Shown here: one piece after another, positions 1 through 5,046 of the stretch | Layout: each line of letters starts with the position of its first letter | Position numbering within the stretch: position 1 is the stretch's first letter | Assembly (NCBI GenBank): GCA_017649745.1 | Contig: JAGCGE010000106.1 | Location: forward strand, 1 to 5,046 | Origin: Clostridiales bacterium | GTDB taxonomy: Bacteria > Bacillota_A > Clostridia > Saccharofermentanales > Saccharofermentanaceae | Length of the DNA: 5,046 nucleotides | Direction: 5' to 3' | Translations under genes and position numbers: made by a program | The notes under the pieces: generated by a model | What the model was told of the DNA's origin: nothing | Seen by the model: only the letters and a program-made list of their open reading frames with translations | Database searches by the model: none

Positions 1-53
1 GCAAGACAAGCTGCGGTATCGCAAACCAGAAGTGTGAGAACGAGAATAAGTAA
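1..53 (+). CDS. scfA: SCIFF ranthipeptide precursor, C-terminal end only (partial)
   Basis: This is the 3' end of the six-cysteine SCIFF peptide that the downstream radical SAM enzyme modifies. From position 3 the frame reads KTSCGIANQKCENENK and stops at TAA 51-53. The first two bases, GC, fit the end of a TGC Cys codon, which would restore the typical SCIFF string 'CKTSC'. The Cys spacing, the 'ANQKCE' stretch and the position just before a SCIFF maturase all match the family as I know it. Full-length members have roughly 45 residues, so about 30 residues, the promoter and the ribosome binding site lie outside the window. One oddity is Gly after 'KTSC', where the commonly seen residue is Thr. 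The identification rests on only 16 visible codons, but the context makes it firm. Confidence 0.88.
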   Translation, partial: KTSCGIANQKCENENK

Positions 54-80
54 TTCTTGTTTGGTACAACAAAATCATGG

Positions 81-111
81 CAACCGCTTCTTTTGGGGGC
101 GGTTGTTTTTT
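81..111 (+). terminator. Intrinsic terminator or attenuator between scfA and scfB
   Basis: A seven-base stem (CAACCGC at 81-87, GCGGTTG at 99-105) can be extended inward by TTCT/GGGG pairs, some of them G-U wobble, to about 11 pairs around a TTT loop. It is followed directly by TTTTTT (106-111). This is the form of a Rho-independent terminator. Because scfB follows on the same strand with no obvious promoter in the gap, the likely role is partial termination, leaving more scfA than scfB message. The U-tract ends where the scfB ribosome binding site begins. Confidence 0.8.
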
Positions 112-117
112 AAGGAG
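112..117 (+). promoter_or_regulatory. Ribosome binding site of scfB (decides the start)
   Basis: AAGGAG at 112-117 lies four bases before ATG 122. An earlier in-frame ATG at 77 would translate the terminator hairpin into an unrelated leader of 15 residues and has no ribosome binding site. The start at 122 gives an N-terminus (MIHQYKLGDY) that begins with the peptide-binding domain, as is usual for SCIFF maturases. Confidence 0.85.
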
Positions 118-121
118 AATC

Positions 122-1489
122 ATGATCCATCAATACAAACTCGGCGACTATAACATCGTCCTCGACATCTGCTCCGGCTCAGTCCACGCAGTAGACGAAG
201 TAACATATGACCTCATTAAGGATTTCGAGTCAAAAGGAAGGGAAGAGCTTATCGATTCCCTTCATTCAGCATATCCGGAAACATCCGTCGATGAATTAGA
301 CGAGATATACGACGAAGTGCAGTCCCTTAAAGATGCGGGAAAGCTCTTCACGGAGGATACTTTCGAGCCTCAGGCAGGAAAGCTTAAGGCTAAGACTAAC
401 GGAGTCGTTAAGGCTTTGTGCCTTCATATAGCACACACATGTAATCTCAATTGCTCATACTGCTTCGCTTCCCAGGGCAAGTACCACGGCGACAGAGCTG
501 TTATGAGCTTTGAAGTAGGTAAGCGCGCACTCGATTTCCTTATCGAGAATTCAGGCAGCAGACGTAACCTCGAAGTTGACTTCTTCGGAGGCGAGCCTCT
601 GATGAACTTCAACGTTGTAAAGCAGCTCGTGGCATACGCCAGATCTATCGAAAAAGAGAAGAACAAGAACTTCCGTTTTACTCTCACGACTAACGGCGTA
701 TTGATCGATGACGACGTTATCGAGTTTGCTAATAAAGAGATGAGCAATGTTGTCCTGTCACTTGACGGACGTAAGGAGATCCACGACCGCTATAGAGTTG
801 ACTATAACGGCAACGGCAGCTGGGAGAAGATAGTTCCTAAGTTCCAGAAGCTCGTTAAGGCACGTGACGGCAAGAACTACTACATGCGTGGTACGTTCAC
901 TCATAACAACCCTGACTTCCTCGAAGACATAAAGACAATGCTCGACTTAGGTTTTAGCGAGCTTTCGATGGAGCCTGTCGTATGCGGCAAGGATGATCCT
1001 GCAAGGCTCACAGAAGAAGACCTGAAGGTCGTTTTCGAGCAGTATGAGGAACTTGCTAAGCTCATGATAAAGCGCGATAAGGAAGGCAAGCCTTTTACGT
1101 TCTACCACTACATGATCGACCTTAAGGGCGGCCCATGCATCTATAAGAGGATCTCAGGCTGTGGCGCAGGTACAGAGTACATGGCAGTTACTCCTTGGGG
1201 CGACCTCTATCCGTGCCACCAGTTTGTCGGCGACGAGAAGTTCCTCCTGGGCAACATCTGGGACGGCGTCAAGAACGACAACATCAGAGAAGAATTCTTC
1301 AAGTGCAACGTTTATACGAGAGAAGAGTGTAAGAACTGCTGGGCTAGACTTTACTGCTCTGGCGGCTGCTTCGCTAACGCATACCATGCGACCGGTTCAG
1401 TCAACGGCATCTACGAAGACGGATGCGAGCTGTTCAAGAAGCGTATGGAGTGCGCGATCATGGTCGCGATAGACCGCGAATTCAGATAA
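122..1489 (+). CDS. scfB: SCIFF peptide maturase, radical SAM/SPASM thioether-forming enzyme
   Basis: This is a cytoplasmic radical SAM enzyme that forms thioether links from Cys side chains to non-alpha carbons in the ScfA peptide, using S-adenosylmethionine. The protein has 455 residues, the usual family size. Residues 1-85 or so form the PqqD-like peptide recognition element. The radical SAM core follows, with CX3CX2C at C107, C111 and C114 (CNLNCSYC) for the SAM-binding 4Fe-4S cluster, and GGEP at 156-159. The C-terminal SPASM domain is complete: C347-X12-G-X4-C365, then C403-X2-C406-X5-C412-X3-C416, then C435, enough to hold two auxiliary 4Fe-4S clusters. C339, C395 and C444 are further Cys residues in this part. 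The gene lies 68 bases after scfA, behind a terminator-like hairpin, and one base before the next gene. The family relative with known function is CteB of Clostridium thermocellum. The assignment is secure; the cross-link pattern in this peptide is not known. Confidence 0.95.
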   Translation: MIHQYKLGDYNIVLDICSGSVHAVDEVTYDLIKDFESKGREELIDSLHSAYPETSVDELDEIYDEVQSLKDAGKLFTEDTFEPQAGKLKAKTNGVVKALCLHIAHTCNLNCSYCFASQGKYHGDRAVMSFEVGKRALDFLIENSGSRRNLEVDFFGGEPLMNFNVVKQLVAYARSIEKEKNKNFRFTLTTNGVLIDDDVIEFANKEMSNVVLSLDGRKEIHDRYRVDYNGNGSWEKIVPKFQKLVKARDGKNYYMRGTFTHNNPDFLEDIKTMLDLGFSELSMEPVVCGKDDPARLTEEDLKVVFEQYEELAKLMIKRDKEGKPFTFYHYMIDLKGGPCIYKRISGCGAGTEYMAVTPWGDLYPCHQFVGDEKFLLGNIWDGVKNDNIREEFFKCNVYTREECKNCWARLYCSGGCFANAYHATGSVNGIYEDGCELFKKRMECAIMVAIDREFR

Positions 1490-1490
1490 T

Positions 1491-2756
1491 ATGGAAACAC
1501 CGATCGTCGATTTCATTACATCATATGTCGATAGCGGCACGATGAGACTTCACATGCCGGGCCACAAAGGCGCTGTCGACCCACGTGACATAACTGAGAT
1601 CGACGGAACGGATGACCTGATCCGCCGAAGCGAGGCGAATGCTTCCTCGATCTTCGGCTTTCCTACTTTTTATTCGGCTGAAGGGTCGTCTCTGATGATC
1701 CGCGCCATGTGTAACATTGTTACAAACCTTACGGGCAAGCGCATTATAGTCGCATCCCGAAATTGCCACCAATCATTTATCTCAGCTTGTGCTTTGCTCG
1801 ATATTGATGTCGAGTGGTTGCCTTTTGACGGCAAAAATTACCTGTCATCTGACCTCACGGCGCAGATGGTGGACGAAGTTTTGGAGCGCACATCAGCATC
1901 CTGCGTATATCTGACATCACCTGATTATCTTGGCAAGATCTACGATATCGAGAGCATCAGTTCAGTCTGCCATAAGCATGGAGTTTATCTTGCAGTCGAT
2001 AATGCTCACGGTTCTTATCTGAAGTTTTTTGATCGTCATCCGATGGATCTCGGCTGCGACATATGCTGTGATTCTGCTCACAAGACTCTGCCTGTAATAA
2101 CGGGCGGCGCATATCTTCACATGACGGGTGAACTTGCTTCCCGTGTCGACGTTTCAAAGTCGATCGAGTTGTTTGCTTCAACTAGTCCATCCTGGAGGAT
2201 CTTGGAGTCGCTTGATATGGCTAATAAGATAATGACTAATGAGGATTTCGTTAGCGGCCTTCAAAGAGCAGCTTCATCTGTTAATGATCTTCGCAGGATC
2301 TGTGCTGGTTTTTCCTATGGCAACGAGCCTTTGAAACTCACACTTCTGCCTAACAAGATAGGGCTTACCGGTTTTGAACTTGCTTCCACACTCAGAAATA
2401 ATGGAATCGAGCCTGAATTCGCTGACAATAACTACGTCACGCTCATGTTCTCGCCTTACACAACAAGTGAGGATTTCGATAAGCTTACCAAGACTATTGA
2501 AGCTCTTCCGCATCGTGCACCTCTTTCTGTTGATCTTCCTGAGATCCCACTGTCGACCCGTGCGATGAGCATTCGCGAGGCTTCGCTTTCAGTATCACGT
2601 GAGATTCCTGTTGATGACGCGGAAGGACTTATCGCGTCTTTCACTAAAACATCCTGTCCTCCTGCCGTTCCGATAGTTATTGCAGGCGAGGTGATCACTT
2701 CCGAGCACATTAATGCTCTGAAATACTATGGCTTTACAACTATTCGTGTAATCTGA
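1491..2756 (+). CDS. Compact Orn/Lys/Arg decarboxylase-family PLP enzyme
   Basis: This is a fold-type-I pyridoxal-phosphate enzyme of the Orn/Lys/Arg decarboxylase superfamily, presumably cytoplasmic, with an amino acid as likely substrate. Visible marks, in order: HMPGHKG (21-27), DITEIDGTDDL (33-43), a NxHxS segment with H93 placed to stack on PLP, DNAHGSYL (170-177) with D170 expected at the cofactor ring nitrogen, and SAHKT with K198 as the Schiff-base lysine. The C-terminal domain keeps CPPAVPIVIAGE (389-400). At 421 residues it is shorter than the 470-490 typical of clostridial members as I recall them. The shortfall includes the stretch after GTDDL, where SEANASSIFG follows almost at once. 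ATG 1491 is the only possible start, because an in-frame TAG lies at 1470-1472 with no other start codon between. It is one base past the scfB stop and has no ribosome binding site, so coupled translation is likely. Substrate (Arg, Lys, Orn or other) cannot be read from the sequence. Confidence 0.87.
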   Translation: METPIVDFITSYVDSGTMRLHMPGHKGAVDPRDITEIDGTDDLIRRSEANASSIFGFPTFYSAEGSSLMIRAMCNIVTNLTGKRIIVASRNCHQSFISACALLDIDVEWLPFDGKNYLSSDLTAQMVDEVLERTSASCVYLTSPDYLGKIYDIESISSVCHKHGVYLAVDNAHGSYLKFFDRHPMDLGCDICCDSAHKTLPVITGGAYLHMTGELASRVDVSKSIELFASTSPSWRILESLDMANKIMTNEDFVSGLQRAASSVNDLRRICAGFSYGNEPLKLTLLPNKIGLTGFELASTLRNNGIEPEFADNNYVTLMFSPYTTSEDFDKLTKTIEALPHRAPLSVDLPEIPLSTRAMSIREASLSVSREIPVDDAEGLIASFTKTSCPPAVPIVIAGEVITSEHINALKYYGFTTIRVI

Positions 2757-2846
2757 GATCTTTCAGGTTCATTTAAGGTTGGCATGTCATAATCAAACCA
2801 TCAAAGCAATAACTTCTTTTTCAAACTTCATAAACTCTCAATAAAC
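2757..2846 (+). other. AT-rich 3' untranslated stretch, no gene seen
   Basis: Between the decarboxylase stop and the terminator stem I see no supported reading frame on either strand. The only notable item is TG-T-CATAAT at 2785-2793, which resembles an extended -10 element but lacks a convincing -35. If it were active it would give an RNA of roughly 70 bases ending at the terminator. The simplest reading is plain 3' untranslated sequence. Confidence 0.5.
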
Positions 2847-2872
2847 TAGTCCGGGCTCTCCGGACTATTTTA
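2847..2872 (+). terminator. Intrinsic terminator closing the scfA-scfB-decarboxylase unit
   Basis: An eight-base perfect stem (TAGTCCGG at 2847-2854, CCGGACTA at 2860-2867) has a five-base GCTCT loop and is followed by TTTTATTA. The U-tract is short and interrupted, so termination may be moderate. It lies about 90 bases after the decarboxylase stop and marks the end of that transcription unit. Confidence 0.8.
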
Positions 2873-2912
2873 TTACTGTAAAATCATCTAAAATCCAGGG
2901 ATTTTACAGTAA
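2873..2912 (+). repeat. Perfect 13-bp inverted repeat upstream of ald
   Basis: The arms TTACTGTAAAATC (2873-2885) and GATTTTACAGTAA (2900-2912) are exact reverse complements with a 14-base spacer. A second copy of TAAAATC inside the spacer (2889-2895) can also pair with GATTTTA (2900-2906) around a CAGG loop, giving two mutually exclusive hairpins. The repeat directly follows the terminator and ends about 30 bases before the proposed ald -35. It could be an operator for a dimeric regulator of ald, or an RNA structure that backs up the preceding terminator. It is AT-rich and lacks a U-tract, so it is not a typical terminator itself. Confidence 0.75.
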
Positions 2913-2941
2913 GTGCCACTGACAGTCTTTTCGAAGAGGTG

Positions 2942-2971
2942 TAGTCAACATGCGTGATGCTTTGATAAAAT
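2942..2971 (+). promoter_or_regulatory. Candidate promoter of ald
   Basis: TAGTCA (2942-2947) and TAAAAT (2966-2971) are separated by 18 bases and match the sigma-A hexamers at four and five of six positions. Transcription would start near 2978, giving a leader of about 36 bases. An alternative pair is TTGATA (2962-2967) with GACAAT (2983-2988), but its 15-base spacing is short. Some promoter must lie here, because terminators close the preceding unit and ald itself. Confidence 0.4.
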
Positions 2972-3013
2972 GTTTACTAGTTGACAATAGAAATGAAAGG
3001 CAGGTATTTACCA

Positions 3014-4126
3014 ATGAAGATCGGTTGCGTAAAAGAGATCAAGAACAACGAGTTCCGTGTAGGTCTTACACCGGACAATGTACGCGCTTATGTAGCAGCA
3101 GGACACCACGTTTATATCGAAAAAGGTGCCGGCGTAGGATCAGGCTTCCCTGATATCGAATATGTTGATGCAGGTGCATCACTCATCGATAACGCGGCCG
3201 ATGTGTGGAACATGTCCGAGATGATGATCAAGGTCAAGGAGCCTCTCGAATCTGAGTACGCTCTTTTCCACGAGGGCCTTATCCTTTATACATATCTTCA
3301 TCTTGCAGCAGATAAGGAACAGACAGATGCACTCCTTAACGGCAAGGTAAAAGCAGTTGCTTATGAGACACTTCAGGAGACTGACAGATCCCTTCCACTC
3401 TTGGCTCCAATGTCACAGATCGCAGGAAGACTTTCTATCCAGGAAGGCGCTAAGTACCTCGAGAAAAGATTCGGTGGCGAGGGAATCCTTCTTGCAGGTG
3501 TACCAGGTACTCCAAAGGCAAATGTCGTTATCCTTGGTGGCGGTACAGTAGGAATGAATGCTTGTAAGATCGCTGTTGGAATGGGAGCTAACGTTACTAT
3601 TCTTGACGTTAATCTTAAGAGACTTGAGCAACTCGATAATCTCTTCGGAGCTCATATTCAGACACTTGTTTCCACAGACAGTAATATTGAGCGCGTTATC
3701 AAGGAAGCAGATCTTGTTATCGGTTCTGTACTTATCCCTGGTGCTTCCACACCTAAGCTTTTCAAGAAGAAGTATCTGCCTGAGATGAAGAACGGCGCTG
3801 TCTTTGTTGACGTAGCTATCGACCAGGGCGGATGTGGTGAATCTAGTAGAGTAACAACTCATGATGATCCTGTTTATATCGAAGAGGGAGTTGTTCACTA
3901 CTGTGTAGGTAACATGCCTGGTGCTGTTCCGAGAACGAGTACGATCGCTCTTACGAATGCGACATTGAAGTATGGCCTTAAGATCGCTGAGAACGGACTT
4001 GAGGCTGCTTGTAAGAATGATCCAGTTATCTCATCGGGCGTTAACTGCTACTTAGGCAAGCTCACTAACAAGAATGTTGCTATCGCACATGATTATGAAT
4101 TCACTGAACTTAGTGGACTTATCTGA
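3014..4126 (+). CDS. ald: Alanine dehydrogenase
   Basis: This cytoplasmic enzyme catalyses reversible NAD-dependent oxidative deamination of L-alanine to pyruvate and ammonia, linking carbon and nitrogen metabolism. The protein has 370 residues, the normal family length. The N-terminal substrate domain opens with MKIGCVKEIKNNEFRVGLTP. The residues that bind substrate or act in catalysis in characterised Ald enzymes are present at the same numbers: R15, K75 (in KVKEP), H96 (in TYLHL) and D270 (in VAIDQGG). The Rossmann NAD-binding motif VVILGGGTVGMNA is at 171-183, with D198 at the end of the following strand, as expected for NAD rather than NADP. ATG 3014 is preferred because it gives the conserved N-terminus and follows AGGT at 3002-3005 and AAAGG at 2996-3000. 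In-frame TTG 2981 and ATG 2993 would add residues without a ribosome binding site. It appears monocistronic between two terminators. Confidence 0.97.
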   Translation: MKIGCVKEIKNNEFRVGLTPDNVRAYVAAGHHVYIEKGAGVGSGFPDIEYVDAGASLIDNAADVWNMSEMMIKVKEPLESEYALFHEGLILYTYLHLAADKEQTDALLNGKVKAVAYETLQETDRSLPLLAPMSQIAGRLSIQEGAKYLEKRFGGEGILLAGVPGTPKANVVILGGGTVGMNACKIAVGMGANVTILDVNLKRLEQLDNLFGAHIQTLVSTDSNIERVIKEADLVIGSVLIPGASTPKLFKKKYLPEMKNGAVFVDVAIDQGGCGESSRVTTHDDPVYIEEGVVHYCVGNMPGAVPRTSTIALTNATLKYGLKIAENGLEAACKNDPVISSGVNCYLGKLTNKNVAIAHDYEFTELSGLI

Positions 4127-4132
4127 TAACTG

Positions 4133-4161
4133 AGGCTTCGGATTTCCGAAGCCTTTTCTTT
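4133..4161 (+). terminator. Intrinsic terminator of ald
   Basis: An eight-base perfect stem (GGCTTCGG at 4134-4141, CCGAAGCC at 4146-4153) closes an ATTT loop and is followed by TTTTCTTT. A4133 and T4154 can add a ninth pair. It starts seven bases after the ald stop codon and is the strongest terminator in the window. Confidence 0.93.
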
Positions 4162-4199
4162 ATCGCGGAGAATAGCGGAGTGTAGTATCATAAAGGTAG

Positions 4200-4228
4200 T
4201 TGGAACTAGGTTGTATATGTAGTATACT
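4200..4228 (+). promoter_or_regulatory. Promoter of the GH115 gene, with palindromes over both hexamers
   Basis: TTGGAA (4200-4205) and TATACT (4223-4228) are separated by the optimal 17 bases. The predicted start near 4235 gives a leader of about 30 bases. The -35 lies within the palindrome TAGTT-GG-AACTA (4197-4208), and the -10 lies within AGTATACT (4221-4228), which is its own reverse complement. The eight-base word TGTAGTAT occurs at 4181-4188 and again at 4218-4225. These may be regulator sites, but all are short. Confidence 0.7.
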
Positions 4229-4250
4229 TGTATGGAAGTTACATTTAGAA

Positions 4251-4255
4251 AAGGA
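4251..4255 (+). promoter_or_regulatory. Ribosome binding site of the GH115 gene
   Basis: AAGGA lies eight bases before ATG 4264, in the purine-rich run GAAAAGGAA. Good sequence and spacing make 4264 the clear start and show that the protein begins with MSFIISSENI, without a signal peptide. Confidence 0.85.
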
Positions 4256-4263
4256 ATACTGCC

Positions 4264-5046
4264 ATGAGTTTTATTATTTCAAGCGAAAACATTAAGAGCG
4301 GTAAGCTGGCGATCATTGTTGATAAGGATCAGCCAAGCGGTGTAAGAAAGATAGCAGGAAGACTAGCCAGCGACATGAAGGCAGTCTTCGGTCATGAGCC
4401 GAAGGTGCTTACAAAAGGCAACGTCGAATTTCCGATCGAAGTTTCTGTCGGAGGCGACTTTGACGGTAAGCGCGAAGTCTATGAGATAAAGGTCGAAGGC
4501 AATAAGCTGACGATCACAGGAAGCGATAAGAGAGGAGCTATCTACGGCATGTTCAAGATATCCGAGATGCTCGGTGTATCGCCTTTTATCGACTGGCTCG
4601 ACATCAAGCCTAATAAGATGAAAGAGTTGAAGCTCCCTGATGATTATGACATGATCTCGAAAGAGCCGTCGGTCAGATTTAGAGGATTCTTTATCAACGA
4701 CGAGTGGCCTGCATTTGGTAACTTCTGCAACAAGAGATTTGGCGGTTTCAACGCAAAAGTATATGAGCATGTATTCGAGTTGCTCTTAAGACTTAAGGGT
4801 AACTATATGTGGCCTGCTATGTGGTCGGCGATCTTCCCGAATGACGGTCCGGGACTCGCGAGTGCCGAACTTGCTGACGAACTCGGTGTTGTCATGGGCA
4901 TGAGCCATCACGAGCCGTGCCTGAGACAGGGTGAAGAGTATAAGTATCTGAGGGGTCCGAAGTCGATCTACGGTGACGCATGGAACTTCCTTATGAACGA
5001 GAAGGGTATCACGAAGTTCTGGGAGGACGGCCTCAAGAGAAGCGGC
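4264..5046 (+). CDS. Glycoside hydrolase family 115 alpha-glucuronidase, N-terminal part (partial)
   Basis: GH115 enzymes remove (4-O-methyl-)glucuronic acid from xylan and xylo-oligosaccharides. The open frame runs from ATG 4264 past the window end; 261 residues are visible of a family length of roughly 800-1000. Residues 1-130 or so form the N-terminal domain. The family's highly conserved block then begins: RFRGFFINDEWPAFGNF (138-154), RFGGFNAKVYEHVFELLLRLKGNY in outline (158-181), MWPAMWSAIFPND (182-194), LADELGVVMG (203-212) and SHHEP (214-218), which is the start of the catalytic barrel. There is no signal peptide or membrane segment at the N-terminus, so the enzyme probably acts in the cytoplasm on imported acidic oligosaccharides. 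It has its own promoter and follows the ald terminator, so it probably starts a carbohydrate-use operon that continues outside the window. The family call is strong; exact substrate is inferred. Confidence 0.93.
   Translation, partial: MSFIISSENIKSGKLAIIVDKDQPSGVRKIAGRLASDMKAVFGHEPKVLTKGNVEFPIEVSVGGDFDGKREVYEIKVEGNKLTITGSDKRGAIYGMFKISEMLGVSPFIDWLDIKPNKMKELKLPDDYDMISKEPSVRFRGFFINDEWPAFGNFCNKRFGGFNAKVYEHVFELLLRLKGNYMWPAMWSAIFPNDGPGLASAELADELGVVMGMSHHEPCLRQGEEYKYLRGPKSIYGDAWNFLMNEKGITKFWEDGLKRSG

Noticed and set aside
77..121. Earlier in-frame ATG for scfB at 77
   Set aside because: It would translate the terminator hairpin, has no ribosome binding site, and adds 15 residues not expected in the family; ATG 122 has AAGGAG just upstream.
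2944..2985. Inverted repeat GTCAAC (2944-2949) / GTTGAC (2980-2985)
   Set aside because: Only six bases per arm with a 30-base spacer and mismatches on both sides; this is within chance expectation for an AT-rich promoter region.
2981..3013. Upstream TTG (2981) or ATG (2993) as start of ald
   Set aside because: Neither has a ribosome binding site, and the conserved Ald N-terminus, with Arg at residue 15, starts exactly at ATG 3014.
2950..3153. Short + strand frame starting at ATG 2950 behind GAGGTG
   Set aside because: Most of it overlaps ald in another frame and its product is Arg-rich and low in family-like features, as expected of an out-of-frame reading. A short upstream leader frame cannot be excluded, but nothing supports it.
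3413..3898. 161-residue frame on the - strand
   Set aside because: It is wholly antisense to the conserved catalytic and NAD-binding parts of ald and shows no recognisable domain.
4363..4770. 135-residue frame on the - strand
   Set aside because: It is antisense to the conserved GH115 coding sequence; the + strand frame here has strong family motifs and runs off the window.
1..5046. CRISPR arrays, tRNA or rRNA genes, insertion sequences
   Set aside because: No spaced direct repeat series, cloverleaf or rRNA-like stretch, transposase motif or terminal inverted repeat was seen; gaps between genes are short and accounted for.

Overview
The window looks like a piece of a low-to-mid GC Clostridia chromosome (Firmicutes). 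Three things suggest this: a SCIFF ranthipeptide precursor and maturase pair, which is characteristic of Clostridia; purine-rich AAGGAG-type ribosome binding sites with U-tailed hairpin terminators; and a GH115 alpha-glucuronidase, which fits a plant-fibre-degrading gut, rumen or digester anaerobe. I cannot name the species from the sequence. All genes are on the + strand and no mobile element is visible.

Layout. (1) Positions 1-53 hold the last 16 codons and stop of the SCIFF precursor (scfA), cut by the window edge. (2) A hairpin with a U-tract at 81-111 lies between it and the radical SAM/SPASM maturase scfB (122-1489); its U-tract abuts the scfB ribosome binding site. (3) One base after the scfB stop begins a compact fold-type-I PLP enzyme of the Orn/Lys/Arg decarboxylase family (1491-2756). 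It has no visible ribosome binding site, so it is probably translated by coupling to scfB. (4) The 257-base gap 2757-3013 holds an intrinsic terminator (2847-2872), a perfect 13-bp inverted repeat (2873-2912) and a probable weak promoter for alanine dehydrogenase. (5) ald (3014-4126) is a complete single-gene unit closed by a strong terminator (4133-4161). (6) A well-formed promoter (4200-4228), with small palindromes over both its hexamers, drives a GH115 glycoside hydrolase (4264 to the window end), cut after 261 residues and lacking a signal peptide.

How they work together. scfA and scfB form one peptide-modification unit: ScfB introduces Cys-derived thioether links into the ScfA peptide. 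The hairpin between them is placed to make precursor mRNA exceed maturase mRNA. The coupled decarboxylase-like gene is the least explained part of the window, because it is tied to the maturase by arrangement although no role for such an enzyme in SCIFF maturation is established to my knowledge. ald and the GH115 gene are separate transcription units for alanine/pyruvate/ammonia metabolism and for removing glucuronic acid from xylan fragments.

The observations most worth following up are the Gly at the position where I recall the characterised SCIFF peptide having its Thr cross-link acceptor, the terminator fused to the scfB ribosome binding site, and the coupled PLP enzyme.
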